A stretch of DNA of 64,000 nucleotides from Burkholderiales bacterium (GTDB lineage Bacteria > Pseudomonadota > Gammaproteobacteria > Burkholderiales > SHXO01): NCBI GenBank assembly GCA_020854105.1, contig JADZGB010000031.1, forward strand, positions 124,001 to 188,000, in the 5' to 3' direction. Position numbers and translations under genes: made by a program. The notes below the pieces were generated by a model that worked only from the letters and a program-made list of their open reading frames with translations, ran no database searches and was not told the origin of the DNA. Positions within the stretch are counted from its first letter, which is position 1. Each line of letters begins with the position of its first letter. Shown here piece after piece: positions 18,050 to 26,599 of the stretch.

Positions 18050-18493
18050 CTACAGCGGCCGCCCCACCCCGGCATCGGGATCCTCGGGCTGTGCCTTCGC
18101 CAATTCCTCCAGCAGATCGAGTGCGCCTTCGATGTTCATCTGCAGGGGCGCGAGCTGATCGCTTCCGCCGGAGCGCACCAGGAGATCGCCGTGTTCCGGA
18201 CCGATCCGCGCAAAGCCCATGGGCCAGCGCCAGAACCGTCCGCGGTCTGCCTTCACCGCCGCCAGCAGCACCACGTCGCGATGGCGCGTGTCCTTCTCGA
18301 TCCTGGCGAACAGGGCGGAGATGGCGTCGATGTCGCCTTCGAGGACTTGCAGAATGGCATCACCGGACCAGACTAGCATCCCGGTGATGTCGCGTTCCCG
18401 GTTCCGGATCCTGGCGTGATCGATCACCTGAGTCATTCCGCTGGCCTGAAGGGAACTGGACGGGGCACTGGTGTACAGCAAGTGGGCAAGCAT
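18050..18493 (-). CDS. BLUF-domain blue-light photoreceptor
   Basis: 147 residues, a short stand-alone BLUF protein. The flavin-pocket residues of the family are visible: Tyr7 (LLYTSA), Asn31 (ARIRNRERDITGML), Gln49 (ILQVLEG), and Trp90 and Met92 (FWRWPMGF). The Tyr-Gln pair is the photoactive hydrogen-bond switch. A C-terminal tail of about 50 residues probably contacts a partner; there is no EAL or other effector domain. The start ATG 18493 is chosen because the BLUF fold begins at once after it. No obvious partner gene adjoins it. The 280 bases before the start hold nothing I recognise. Confidence 0.87.
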   Translation of the reverse strand: MLAHLLYTSAPSSSLQASGMTQVIDHARIRNRERDITGMLVWSGDAILQVLEGDIDAISALFARIEKDTRHRDVVLLAAVKADRGRFWRWPMGFARIGPEHGDLLVRSGGSDQLAPLQMNIEGALDLLEELAKAQPEDPDAGVGRPL

Positions 18494-18774
18494 GGGACGT
18501 GGAGCGGGAAATTGCGCCCTGCACAGTAGCGCAAGTTCGCATCCCGGCCTAATCGGGCAAATCCTCAGCACCCCGCGCACACGGCTTGCCGGCTGCCGGC
18601 TCCCCATATCGACGCGCTCGAATCGGTCATCGACTACCGCGTACCGCCGGAGAAGCGTGCGCTATACGCGCGAATCGGCGCGGATGCGCCGCGGAGCGCG
18701 CCAGGCCGGATCGGCCTGCGACGGGCTGGCCGAGTTGGAAGGCGATGATCCGGAAAGGCGCGACAGGGCGCCGG

Positions 18775-19770
18775 CTAGCCGCCGGCCTCGCGCCTCGCCT
18801 CCTCTTCCGCCTCTTTCTCCAGGCTGGCGTAATCGCGCGGCGGCTCGTGCAGCAGCTGCATGCGACTTCTCTCCAGGCCCTTCACGATCGCCACCACGGC
18901 TTCGTTGCAGGGCACCGCCATGCCCAGCGCCTTCGCCTCGCGCACGATGGCGCCGTTGAGCGAATCGATCTCCGTGCGTCGTCCCTGCTCGACGTGCTGC
19001 ATCATCGACGGCTTGTTGTAGCGGATGCGGGCGTGCGCCTTGATCTTCCTGCGCGGGTCGGGATCGACCAGCCGGATGCCCTTGCGCTCGACCACCGCCA
19101 GGATCTCGTCGAGCAGCCGGTCCTGCAACGCATTGACCTCGGGCGTTCGATACATCTCGCCCCCGCGCAGGCCGGTGATGGCCGCCAGCGCGTTCGCGGC
19201 GCAGTTGTGCACGAACTTGCTCCAGACGTGCGACATCGGATCGTCGACCACCCTGGTCTCGATGCCGGCCTCGTTCAGCATCGCGGCGACGGCCTCGATG
19301 CGCGGGCTGATGCGGCCGTCCAGTTCGCCGATCGAGGTAAGCCCCGCGTTCGTGTAGACCGCCCGGCCCGGCTCGGGGAAGGCGCCGCTGTTCATCGTCA
19401 CGCCCGCGGTGACGCGTCGTTCGCCAAGTTCAGCCACCAGCGCCTCGACGTTACCGATTCCGTTCTGCAGGGTGAGCGCGAAACCGTCCGGCTTCAGCAC
19501 GTCCTTCGCCTCGCGGGCTGCGGCGGGCGTGTTGTTGGTGTCGGTGAAGACGATCGCCAGGTCGCAGGGCGGCAGGCCGCCGTGCGTGGTGAACGCAGGC
19601 AGCCTGACAACATGGTGCCCGCGCACGCCTTCCACGATCAGCCCATTGCGCCGGATCAGGCCGATGTGGACCTCGCGCGGGTCGATCAGCGTGGCGTCGA
19701 ACCCGGCTCTGGCCAGCAGGCCGCCATAGAAGGAGCCCATGGCGCCGGCACCGATCATGTAGATCCGCAT
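18775..19770 (-). CDS. Ketopantoate reductase family oxidoreductase
   Basis: 331 residues. The N-terminal Rossmann motif GAGAMGSFYGGLLARAG is followed by DPREVHIGLIRRNGL and by the conserved LQNGIGN segment. The C-terminal helical domain carries the family's Lys in SHVWSKFVHNCAANAL and a Ser/Asp segment near RTEIDSLNGAIV. These match the ApbA/PanE fold. Because it is not beside panBC and several paralogs of this family act on other 2-keto acids, I do not assign panE. It follows a short ORF by 17 bases and is probably co-transcribed with it. Confidence 0.85.
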   Translation of the reverse strand: MRIYMIGAGAMGSFYGGLLARAGFDATLIDPREVHIGLIRRNGLIVEGVRGHHVVRLPAFTTHGGLPPCDLAIVFTDTNNTPAAAREAKDVLKPDGFALTLQNGIGNVEALVAELGERRVTAGVTMNSGAFPEPGRAVYTNAGLTSIGELDGRISPRIEAVAAMLNEAGIETRVVDDPMSHVWSKFVHNCAANALAAITGLRGGEMYRTPEVNALQDRLLDEILAVVERKGIRLVDPDPRRKIKAHARIRYNKPSMMQHVEQGRRTEIDSLNGAIVREAKALGMAVPCNEAVVAIVKGLERSRMQLLHEPPRDYASLEKEAEEEARREAGG

Positions 19771-19787
19771 CGCCGGGGGCTCGCGCC

Positions 19788-19967
19788 TCAGTTCGACTTG
19801 AGCCGCTTGACCACCACGTCGTGCAGCTCCTGCATGGTGTGATCGCTCCAGTATTCATGGTTGCGGGCGATCTGGCGCAGTCCCTCCTGCAGCACTTCGC
19901 CTGCCAGCCGATGGCGCTCGCAGTAGCGGGTCCAGAAATCCTGCACTTCCTCGAGTGAGATGAACAC
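19788..19967 (-). CDS. Small hypothetical protein (59 residues)
   Basis: A short frame from GTG 19967 ends 17 bases before the ketopantoate-reductase-like gene. The sequence is charged, helical and free of repeats (start FISLEEVQDFWTRYCERHR; end LHDVVVKRLKSN). An upstream in-frame stop fixes the longest start. It looks like a genuine small acidic protein rather than random frame because of its balanced composition, but I recognise no family. Confidence 0.45.
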   Translation of the reverse strand: MFISLEEVQDFWTRYCERHRLAGEVLQEGLRQIARNHEYWSDHTMQELHDVVVKRLKSN

Positions 19968-20035
19968 GGCTGATCACGCGGCAGTTGTTGAATCGCACAA
20001 GAGTACCCGGTTTCCGCAGGTGTGACGACCTCGCG

Positions 20036-20186
20036 TCGTCCCGGCGGAAAGCCGGTGCCCAGGCATTGCGCCCAACGCCGACGCTACGGCTGGATACCAT
20101 CGGCTTGCGCCGGCATGACGGATTCTCGGGATACCGTCACGCGCCGGCATGACAGATTCTCTGGACACCGGCTCGCACCGGCAAGG
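20036..20186. repeat. Cluster of four REP-like units
   Basis: Four copies of the dispersed palindrome: GTCCCGGCGGAAAGCCGG (about 20038, reverse orientation), TGGATACCATCGGC...CGCCGGCATGACG (about 20091-20120), GGGATACCGTCACGCGCCGGCATGACAG (about 20128-20155) and a degenerate TGGACACCGGCTCGCACCGG (about 20162-20181). They occupy the roughly 400-base gap (19968-20367) between the leftward small ORF and the rightward TDT transporter. No gene is seen in the gap. Confidence 0.65.
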
Positions 20187-20367
20187 CTGAGGAATCTACG
20201 CAAAACCCTCGCTACGCCATGCGGTGATCGATACACTGATCAAAACGGCATCAGGAGCCGCACACCAGACTCGAGCATCCAGCGCCCAGCAGCCTGCCAG
20301 TCGGCCACGCGCAGCATTCGCCAGCGCCGCCACCACCACGGAGCCGCGGCACCGCAAGAACCTGTCC

Positions 20368-21420
20368 ATGCCCCAGATCCGCGCACCCTCCGGTCTTGCC
20401 ACGTTGTCACCAGCCTATTTCGGGATGGTCATGGCGACCGGCATCGTCTCGATCGCCGCCTTTATGCACGACCAGCAGGCGCTGGCGATGTCGTTGCTGG
20501 TACTCAACATCGGGTTCTACGTGCTGCTCTGGGTGCTGTACCTGTTGCGCCTGTGGCGACATACGCGTGCCTTCCTGGGCGACCTTTTCGACCACCTGCT
20601 GGGGCCGGCTTTTTTTACCGTGGTCGCCGCCACCAGCGTGCTCGGCTCGCAAGTCCTGCTGCTGGGCGAGCAACTGCGCCTGGCCGCGTTGTTCTGGGGG
20701 CTCGCGGTAGTCCTGTGGCTGCTGCTGACCTACGCGATCTTCACCATCCTCACGGTCAAGGAGGACAAGCCAGCGCTGGATCGGGGCATCAATGGCGGCT
20801 GGCTGCTGGCGGTGGTGGCGACCCAGTCACTGGCCGTGCTCAGTGCCCTGCTGGCCGCCCGCATCGGCCAGCCGTGGAAGCTGGAGCTGAACTTCTTCGC
20901 GCTGTCGATGTGGCTGTGGGGCGGCATGCTCTACATCTGGATGATGTCGCTGATCTTCTACCGCTATACCTTCTTCCGCTTCCAGCCCGGCGACCTGTCG
21001 CCACCGTACTGGATCAACATGGGTGCCATGGCAATCTCGACCCTGGCCGGTGCGCTGCTGATCCTCAACAGCCCGGACGCACCCTTCCTGCAATCGGTTC
21101 TGCCCTTCCTCAAGGGCTTCACGATCTTCTACTGGGCCACCGGCACCTGGTGGATCCCGATGCTGCTGGTGCTCGGAGTGTGGCGGCACATCTTCAAGCG
21201 CTTCCCACTGAGCTACGACCCGCTGTACTGGGGCGCGGTGTTCCCCCTGGGGATGTACACCGCCTGCACCCACGCCCTGGCGCGGGCGATGGATCTGAAG
21301 TTTCTGGCCCCCGTCACCGGTTGGTTCCTCGCGATCGCGCTGCTGGCCTGGAGCGTGGCCTTCATGGGCGCCCTGCGCAGCGCCGGCCGCGCGGTACTCG
21401 CCGTGCGTGCGCAGAAGTAG
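20368..21420 (+). CDS. TDT/SLAC1-family transporter
   Basis: 350 residues from ATG 20368 (the frame is open to a GTG at 20224, but residues before MPQIRAP look unstructured). Ten membrane helices fit the hydrophobic pattern. The opening segment LSPAYFGMVMATGIVSIAA matches the first helix of the tellurite-resistance/dicarboxylate transporter family, whose members export anions such as dicarboxylates, sulfite or halides. The substrate is not predictable. It stands alone, with the VanZ gene convergent downstream. Confidence 0.82.
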   Translation: MPQIRAPSGLATLSPAYFGMVMATGIVSIAAFMHDQQALAMSLLVLNIGFYVLLWVLYLLRLWRHTRAFLGDLFDHLLGPAFFTVVAATSVLGSQVLLLGEQLRLAALFWGLAVVLWLLLTYAIFTILTVKEDKPALDRGINGGWLLAVVATQSLAVLSALLAARIGQPWKLELNFFALSMWLWGGMLYIWMMSLIFYRYTFFRFQPGDLSPPYWINMGAMAISTLAGALLILNSPDAPFLQSVLPFLKGFTIFYWATGTWWIPMLLVLGVWRHIFKRFPLSYDPLYWGAVFPLGMYTACTHALARAMDLKFLAPVTGWFLAIALLAWSVAFMGALRSAGRAVLAVRAQK

Positions 21421-21516
21421 GCGCGCACCTCATGCTCCACGTCGAGGATCGATTTCGCCCAGCCACCGGATTTCTCGTCGTGCAGTCCGTACGCACGGCG
21501 CTGGATGACGCGGCTC

Positions 21517-22680
21517 TTATGTCGAGCCCCTCTGGCGGTGCTGCCCCGATCCTGCCTTCGCCTGCCGTCCGGAGAGCGTGCGCAACGCCAGCCACCATGC
21601 GGCCGGAAACAGCGCCACGGTCAGGTCGGCAGTCCGCGCAGGCAGCCACATCTGGGCGACCTCCAGCAGCACGAGCCAGACCATCACGGTAATCGTCCAG
21701 CCGCCGCCGCGCATGTGCATGCGCCGGCCCATCACCGCCAGCGCGCCTGTCACGAATGCCAGCCCACACAGCGCAGCCAGGTTGTTGTCCATCGATCCGT
21801 CGAGCAACGCGGCGAAGGGCACCCAGTTCATCGCACCGGGCGCATCGGAGAACGCGAAAGGCCGCAGCGACTCTACCGTGAACCACAGCACCGCGAGCAG
21901 GACCAGCAGCGGCAGTGCGCGCCGCATCCCCATGCGCAGTGCACCGAGTCCCAGTCCCACCCCTGCGGCCGATCCAGCCAGCACGCTGACCGAGATCGTC
22001 TGCGCGACCAGGAACGGCCGTGCCGCAATCGCAGCGACCGTCACGCCGACAAGGATGATCTGCGGGTGTCGCAGCGACACCACCAGCGCCGAGAGCAGCG
22101 CGACCGACACCGCCATGGAGGCGAAGGACCAGAAGTTGAACTCGGGATGCAGCAGGAGCGGCTTGAGCGCATCCTTGAACTGCTGGAAATCGACCGTCGG
22201 CACGAACGGCCAAAGGCGCCAGCCGGCCCAGAAGGCCAGAACCAGGACCGAGACCGCCGCGAGACGGTCGCCGCCGATGGCCAGGCGCTGCAGCAGTGCG
22301 CGCGCAGCCTTGCCGGCGAACAGTCCGATCGTCAGGCCGACGCCGTTCCACAGCACGTCGGCCATCGCCGCCGAGCGCGACGGCACGAACACCTGCGCGA
22401 CCTGCAGCAGCAGGGCAAGCGCCAGGGACAGCAGCACCAGTGCCGCGCGCACGACGCCCTCGCGCGGACGCGCCTGCGTGGCGATCACGATTGCCAGGCC
22501 CAGCGGCACGAACAGCAGCACGTTGCCGGCGACGTCGCTCAGCGAGGTCCACCAGTCGGGATGCGCGAACAGTTCCTCGAGCGCGTGCGCGAGCGAGGGC
22601 GGCCAGGCCAGGTCGAAGGGATAGAGCGAGCCATAGCTCACCAGCGCCGCGACCAGAAGGAGCTGGCCGGTGCGCCGCAT
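21517..22680 (-). CDS. VanZ-family membrane protein
   Basis: 387 residues with about ten hydrophobic helices. The first half carries the VanZ pattern: SLYPFDLAW, DVAGNVLLFVPLG (helix with Asn) and LLQVAQVFVPSRSAAMADVL-type segment. The second half is a further set of helices with a similar Leu-Glu-x-x-Gln-x-W-x-P motif (LLEVAQMWLPARTAD), so the protein may be an internal duplication of VanZ. Its ATG follows the IorB stop with no gap, so the two are translated in sequence. The function in this family is not known beyond a link to envelope or glycopeptide traits. Confidence 0.75.
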   Translation of the reverse strand: MRRTGQLLLVAALVSYGSLYPFDLAWPPSLAHALEELFAHPDWWTSLSDVAGNVLLFVPLGLAIVIATQARPREGVVRAALVLLSLALALLLQVAQVFVPSRSAAMADVLWNGVGLTIGLFAGKAARALLQRLAIGGDRLAAVSVLVLAFWAGWRLWPFVPTVDFQQFKDALKPLLLHPEFNFWSFASMAVSVALLSALVVSLRHPQIILVGVTVAAIAARPFLVAQTISVSVLAGSAAGVGLGLGALRMGMRRALPLLVLLAVLWFTVESLRPFAFSDAPGAMNWVPFAALLDGSMDNNLAALCGLAFVTGALAVMGRRMHMRGGGWTITVMVWLVLLEVAQMWLPARTADLTVALFPAAWWLALRTLSGRQAKAGSGQHRQRGST

Positions 22681-24276
22681 TCAGGCGCCGGCCGCGGAGG
22701 CCGGGTCGGCGGAGGCCGGGTCGGCGGAGGCCGGGTCGGCGGAGGCCGGGTCGACAGAGGCCGGGGCGACGGACGAGCCCAGTTCGACGAGGCCCGCCTT
22801 CAGTGCACAGCCGCCCTCGTCCTGCAACGCGGCCCGGTGCAGTGCGCGCAGGCGCGCCGCCGAGCCGGGCCTGCCCACCAGCGCATCGGCGGCACGCATG
22901 AGCGCGTCGAAGCTGCGCCGGCTGCGCTCGCCGGTCTCGCCGTAGCCCTTGAGCACGCGTGCGCATTCGGCGACCTCGCATGCCAAGTCGTAGTCCTCCA
23001 GCATCGTGTGTTCGATGCGCGAGAGCCAGGCTCCGATATCGCGCATCTCGGCGGCGTAGCGCAGGGTTCTGCGCCGGTATCGGCCCAGCCGGCCGATCAG
23101 CCAGAGGGCCATGAAGCCGCGCAGGCGGGCGGTGCGCACGAGGCGCTTGCCCGCGAGGCGATCCACCGCACGGCTCGCCCAGGGCGTGTCCAGGAGCCAG
23201 CGGCCCAGGCCCGCCGGCAGCGTATCGGCGATCTCCTGCACGCGCGGGTGCAGGAACTCGGTCACGTACACGATCTGCCCGGGGAAGGCGTGCACTTCCC
23301 GGCGGAAACGATCGAAGCGTGCCGCGCGCGTCTTCAGGTCGGCCACGCGGATCGTGTCCTCGTAGGCCATGCGCAGGGCAAGGTAGCGCGCCGTCTCGCA
23401 GGTCACGCGAAACTCCCGCCGCTGTCCATCGCACCGGGCATCGAGCATCGCCACGGATCTCACACGGCGCAGATAGTCGTGCGCGTAACCGATGTCCATG
23501 TAGTCGATGAGCTTGCGCACGCCTTCGACCAGGAAGCCATGCGCCGGCGCGGGAAAGGCCTCGCGGATCTCGGCGAGCAGCGCGTTCACGGCCGGATTGC
23601 GCGCCACGGGAATCTCGGCGCCCTGCCTGTCCTCCCGGCGCACCCGGCCTGCGCTTCGCTGCGACTGGTCGCAGGCTGCGCCGAATGCCCGCAGGCTGGA
23701 CTCGACGCCGACGCCACCGCGCCGGATCGCCGCCTCGAACGCCTCGCGCCCGAAGGGCAGGACGGCCGCGCCGGCAAGCGCGCCGAACAGCGAGGCCGAG
23801 ATCACGCTGCCGTTGTCCTCGGCGATGCTCGCCATGTCGAAGCAGACGTAGCGCCTGGACGCGACCCGCGCCGCGGCGTGTACCGTCTCGGGATCGGCCA
23901 TGCCGTTGGCCATCGCGGACTTCTCCAGAATCGCGTAGGCGCGGTGCGAGGAGGAGATGAGCGTGGTGCGCTCGGGCGTGACCAGGCCGCGCTGGATCGC
24001 GCGACCCGCTTCCATCAGCTCGGCGGCCACGACGATGTCCACGTCACCGGGCGCGGGCATGAGCGCGAGCACGGGCGCTCTGCCCGTCTCCTCGCCGCGG
24101 AACAGTTCGGTGTAGTAGATGGTGGCACCGGTACGCTGCGCGACGCCGGGCACCGAGGTGGTCTGGACGATCCAGCCCTCGTGCTCGGCCAGATCCACCA
24201 GCCAGTCGGCCAGCACGCCGCCACCCTGGCCGCCGATGGCGAGAACGGCAATGGAGATTCGCTGAGGGTCGGACAT
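22681..24276 (-). CDS. iorB: Indolepyruvate:ferredoxin oxidoreductase, beta-type subunit (long form)
   Basis: 531 residues. The N-terminal third is the gamma/beta catalytic-type domain of 2-oxoacid:ferredoxin oxidoreductases (IAVLAIGGQGGGVLADWL, then SVPGVAQRTGATIYY). The remaining ~300 residues form the extra helical domain found in long IorB proteins of proteobacteria. It works with IorA, 17 bases upstream, oxidising arylpyruvates from aromatic amino acid breakdown to aryl-acyl-CoA with ferredoxin as acceptor. The last ~25 residues are a tandem repeat of Asp-Pro-Ala-Ser-Ala. The downstream VanZ start abuts the stop. Confidence 0.85.
   Translation of the reverse strand: MSDPQRISIAVLAIGGQGGGVLADWLVDLAEHEGWIVQTTSVPGVAQRTGATIYYTELFRGEETGRAPVLALMPAPGDVDIVVAAELMEAGRAIQRGLVTPERTTLISSSHRAYAILEKSAMANGMADPETVHAAARVASRRYVCFDMASIAEDNGSVISASLFGALAGAAVLPFGREAFEAAIRRGGVGVESSLRAFGAACDQSQRSAGRVRREDRQGAEIPVARNPAVNALLAEIREAFPAPAHGFLVEGVRKLIDYMDIGYAHDYLRRVRSVAMLDARCDGQRREFRVTCETARYLALRMAYEDTIRVADLKTRAARFDRFRREVHAFPGQIVYVTEFLHPRVQEIADTLPAGLGRWLLDTPWASRAVDRLAGKRLVRTARLRGFMALWLIGRLGRYRRRTLRYAAEMRDIGAWLSRIEHTMLEDYDLACEVAECARVLKGYGETGERSRRSFDALMRAADALVGRPGSAARLRALHRAALQDEGGCALKAGLVELGSSVAPASVDPASADPASADPASADPASAAGA
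22694..22768. repeat. 15-base tandem repeat in the iorB 3' end
   Basis: Four perfect copies of GCGGAGGCCGGGTCG and one imperfect copy sit in frame at the 3' end of iorB, coding (reverse strand) for repeated ADPAS units. Being a multiple of three, copy changes would lengthen or shorten the tail without breaking the frame. Confidence 0.9.
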
Positions 24277-24293
24277 CGTATGACCGGCGCTGC

Positions 24294-26438
24294 TCAGAAG
24301 GCGTACCGGTCCAGCCGCCGCCGCACCTGCCGCTGCAGCGCGCGGATCACCCTGGTGCGCACCCTGTTCCGGAACTTCTCCCAGGGACCGGGATTGAACA
24401 CGATCTCCGCGCGCATGAACGACGGGCACAGCGCGGCGGCGTGCGCGGCCTCGCCGCACAGGCCGCACCCGACGCAGCTGTCGTCGACGTGGGTGACCGG
24501 ATCGACCCGCAGCGGATCCGGGTTGGGCCGGATGGTCAGCGATGGACAGCCGGAGATGCGGACGCAGGCGTGATCGCCGGTGCAGGTGTCGGGGTCGACC
24601 ACGAAACGCTCGCGCACGACGCGCTCGCCCTTCTGGATCGCCTGCTTCATGAGCGGCTTCACGCGGCGCTGCCGGTTCAGCATGCACTCGGACTGCGCCA
24701 CGATCACCTTGTGCCCCGGCTGCCCGCCGTCGAGCGCCTCGCGCAGGGCCTGGCGCATGCGTTCGACGTCGTAGGTGCGGGTGATGGTCGTGACCTGCTT
24801 CACCCCCACGCCGCGCACCGCCTGCTCGATCGGGTTGTTGGTGCTGCGCGTCGGGTTCGCGGCGCGCGAGGACAGCACGTCCTGGCCGCCCGTGGCAGCC
24901 GAGTAGCCGTTGTCCACGATCAGCGTCACGCCGTCGCTGCGGTTGAACACCGAATTGCCGATGCCGCTGGTCAGGCCGTTGTGCCAGAAGCCGCCGTCGC
25001 CCATGATCGCGATGGCCTTCCTCGGCGCCTCCACGTTGAAGGCCGACGCAGCGGCGCCGCCCAGGCCGTAACCCATCGTCGTGTTGCCGATGTTGAACGG
25101 CGGCAGGATGGAGAACAGGTGGCAGCCGATGTCCGCGCTCACGTGCAGCGGCCCGAGTTCCTTCTCCATCAGCTTCATGGCGGTGAAGATCGGGCGCTCC
25201 GGACAGCCGGTGCAGAAGCCCGCCGGCCGCTGCGGCACCACGCCGGCGAGCGCCTGCACGGCGGGATGCGCGGCGACGGAAGAGTGCGCGGGACTCGCCT
25301 GCAGCAGGCGCGGTGCGTGCCTGTCCAGGAACGCGCGCAGGCCGCACAGCAGCACCTCGCCGGTGTACTCGCCCGCCATCGGCAGCACGTCCTTGCCCGA
25401 CAGCGCGGTGTGCACGTCGGCCTTGCGCAGGATCGCGTGGAGATTCTGCTCGATGTAGTCCGGCTGCCCTTCCTCCACCAGCAGCACCGCGCGCCTGCCG
25501 GCGCAGAAGCGCACCACCTCGGCATCGATCAGCGGATAGGTGACATTGAGCACGTACAGCGGCACGCGCGTGTTGCCGAACGCATTGGCCAGCCCGAGCC
25601 GCTCGAGGGCGCGCAGCACGCCGTTGTACAACCCGCCCTGCAGGATGATGCCGACGTCGGCCGCGTCGCCGTCGAAGAACTCGTTGAGCCCGTGCCCGGC
25701 GATGAACTTCACCGCCGCCGGCCAGCGCTTCTCGATCTTGTCCTTCTCGTGCTGGAAGGACGCGGGCGGCAGCACGATGCGGCCAGTGTCGCGGCGCGGC
25801 GTGACGAGCGCCTCCTGCAGGGTGAACGGCGGGCGCACGTTGTCCCGGGCAACGAAGTGGCCGTGGACGTGGCAGGCGCGGATGCGCAGTTCCAGCATCA
25901 CCGGCGTGTTGCTAGCCTCGGACAGCTCGAAGCCCTTCTCCACCATCGACACGATGCTCGGCAGGTTCGGCCGAGGATCGAGCAGCCAGACCTGCGATTT
26001 CATTGCGAAGGCGTGCGTGCGCTCCTGCATGATGCTGGAGCCCTCGCCGTAGTCCTCGCCGATGACGATCAGCGCGCCGCCGGTCACTCCCCCCGAGGCG
26101 AGATTGGCGAGTGCATCCGAGGCGACGTTGGTGCCGACCGTGGACTTCCAGGTGGCGGCGCCGCGGATCGGATAGTTCACCGAGGCGGCGAGCGTGGCCG
26201 CCGCGGTGGCTTCGTTGGCCGAGGTCTCGAAGTGCACGCCCAGCTCGGACAGGATGTCCCGCGCATCGGCGAGCACGTCCATCAGGTGCGAGATCGGCGC
26301 ACCCTGGTAGCCGGCGACGTAACCCACCCCGGACTGCAGCAGGGCCTTGGTGACCGCGAGAATGCCTTCGCCGCGGAAGGTCTCGCCCGCCCCGAGGCGC
26401 AGCTTCTGGACTTCCTTCCTGAAGGAGCGTTCGGCCAT
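24294..26438 (-). CDS. iorA: Indolepyruvate:ferredoxin oxidoreductase, alpha subunit
   Basis: 714 residues. The N-terminal pyrimidine-binding-type domain (AVTKALLQSGVGYVAGYQG) is followed by the TPP-binding domain with FCTGCPERP, SADIGCHLFS and the thiamine-binding IMGDGGFWHNGL...GYSAATG region. The C-terminus is a ferredoxin-like domain with a clear 4Fe-4S set in DSCVGCGLCGEA...LCPSF and a degenerate first cluster (DTCTGDHACVRISGCPS). Start ATG 26438 directly precedes MAERSFRKEVQKLRLG. The product with IorB decarboxylates 2-oxoacids of aromatic amino acids. Divergent from the aldehyde dehydrogenase operon. Confidence 0.92.
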   Translation of the reverse strand: MAERSFRKEVQKLRLGAGETFRGEGILAVTKALLQSGVGYVAGYQGAPISHLMDVLADARDILSELGVHFETSANEATAAATLAASVNYPIRGAATWKSTVGTNVASDALANLASGGVTGGALIVIGEDYGEGSSIMQERTHAFAMKSQVWLLDPRPNLPSIVSMVEKGFELSEASNTPVMLELRIRACHVHGHFVARDNVRPPFTLQEALVTPRRDTGRIVLPPASFQHEKDKIEKRWPAAVKFIAGHGLNEFFDGDAADVGIILQGGLYNGVLRALERLGLANAFGNTRVPLYVLNVTYPLIDAEVVRFCAGRRAVLLVEEGQPDYIEQNLHAILRKADVHTALSGKDVLPMAGEYTGEVLLCGLRAFLDRHAPRLLQASPAHSSVAAHPAVQALAGVVPQRPAGFCTGCPERPIFTAMKLMEKELGPLHVSADIGCHLFSILPPFNIGNTTMGYGLGGAAASAFNVEAPRKAIAIMGDGGFWHNGLTSGIGNSVFNRSDGVTLIVDNGYSAATGGQDVLSSRAANPTRSTNNPIEQAVRGVGVKQVTTITRTYDVERMRQALREALDGGQPGHKVIVAQSECMLNRQRRVKPLMKQAIQKGERVVRERFVVDPDTCTGDHACVRISGCPSLTIRPNPDPLRVDPVTHVDDSCVGCGLCGEAAHAAALCPSFMRAEIVFNPGPWEKFRNRVRTRVIRALQRQVRRRLDRYAF

Positions 26439-26490
26439 AGGAGCCAAATGATACACATCGCCGTCTTCCCGGCGCACGCGAGAAATCCAT

Positions 26491-26515
26491 CATCCCGGCG
26501 GAAGCCGGAATCCAG
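26491..26515. repeat. REP-like palindromic unit (inverted)
   Basis: CATCCCGGCGGAAGCCGGAATCCAG is the reverse complement of the GGATTCCGGC...GCCGGGATG core. It lies in the ~160-base divergent region between iorA and the aldehyde dehydrogenase gene, so here it sits in a promoter region rather than after a stop codon. Confidence 0.7.
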
Positions 26516-26599
26516 CAGAACAGACAGGCCTTTCATCACCTCCGACACGCCGGGCAGGCGCGCTGGCTATACTCAGTGCTCCCACGCACGACGACTCCC

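Noticed and set aside
18600..18740. Short rightward frame (ALESVIDYRVPPEKRAL...) between the BLUF and reductase genes
   Set aside because: It looks briefly protein-like but has no start or family match and turns into low-complexity sequence; too weak to call a relic.
18775..19770. Assigning panE (pantothenate synthesis) to the ketopantoate-reductase-like gene
   Set aside because: Paralogs with other substrates are common and no pantothenate genes are near.
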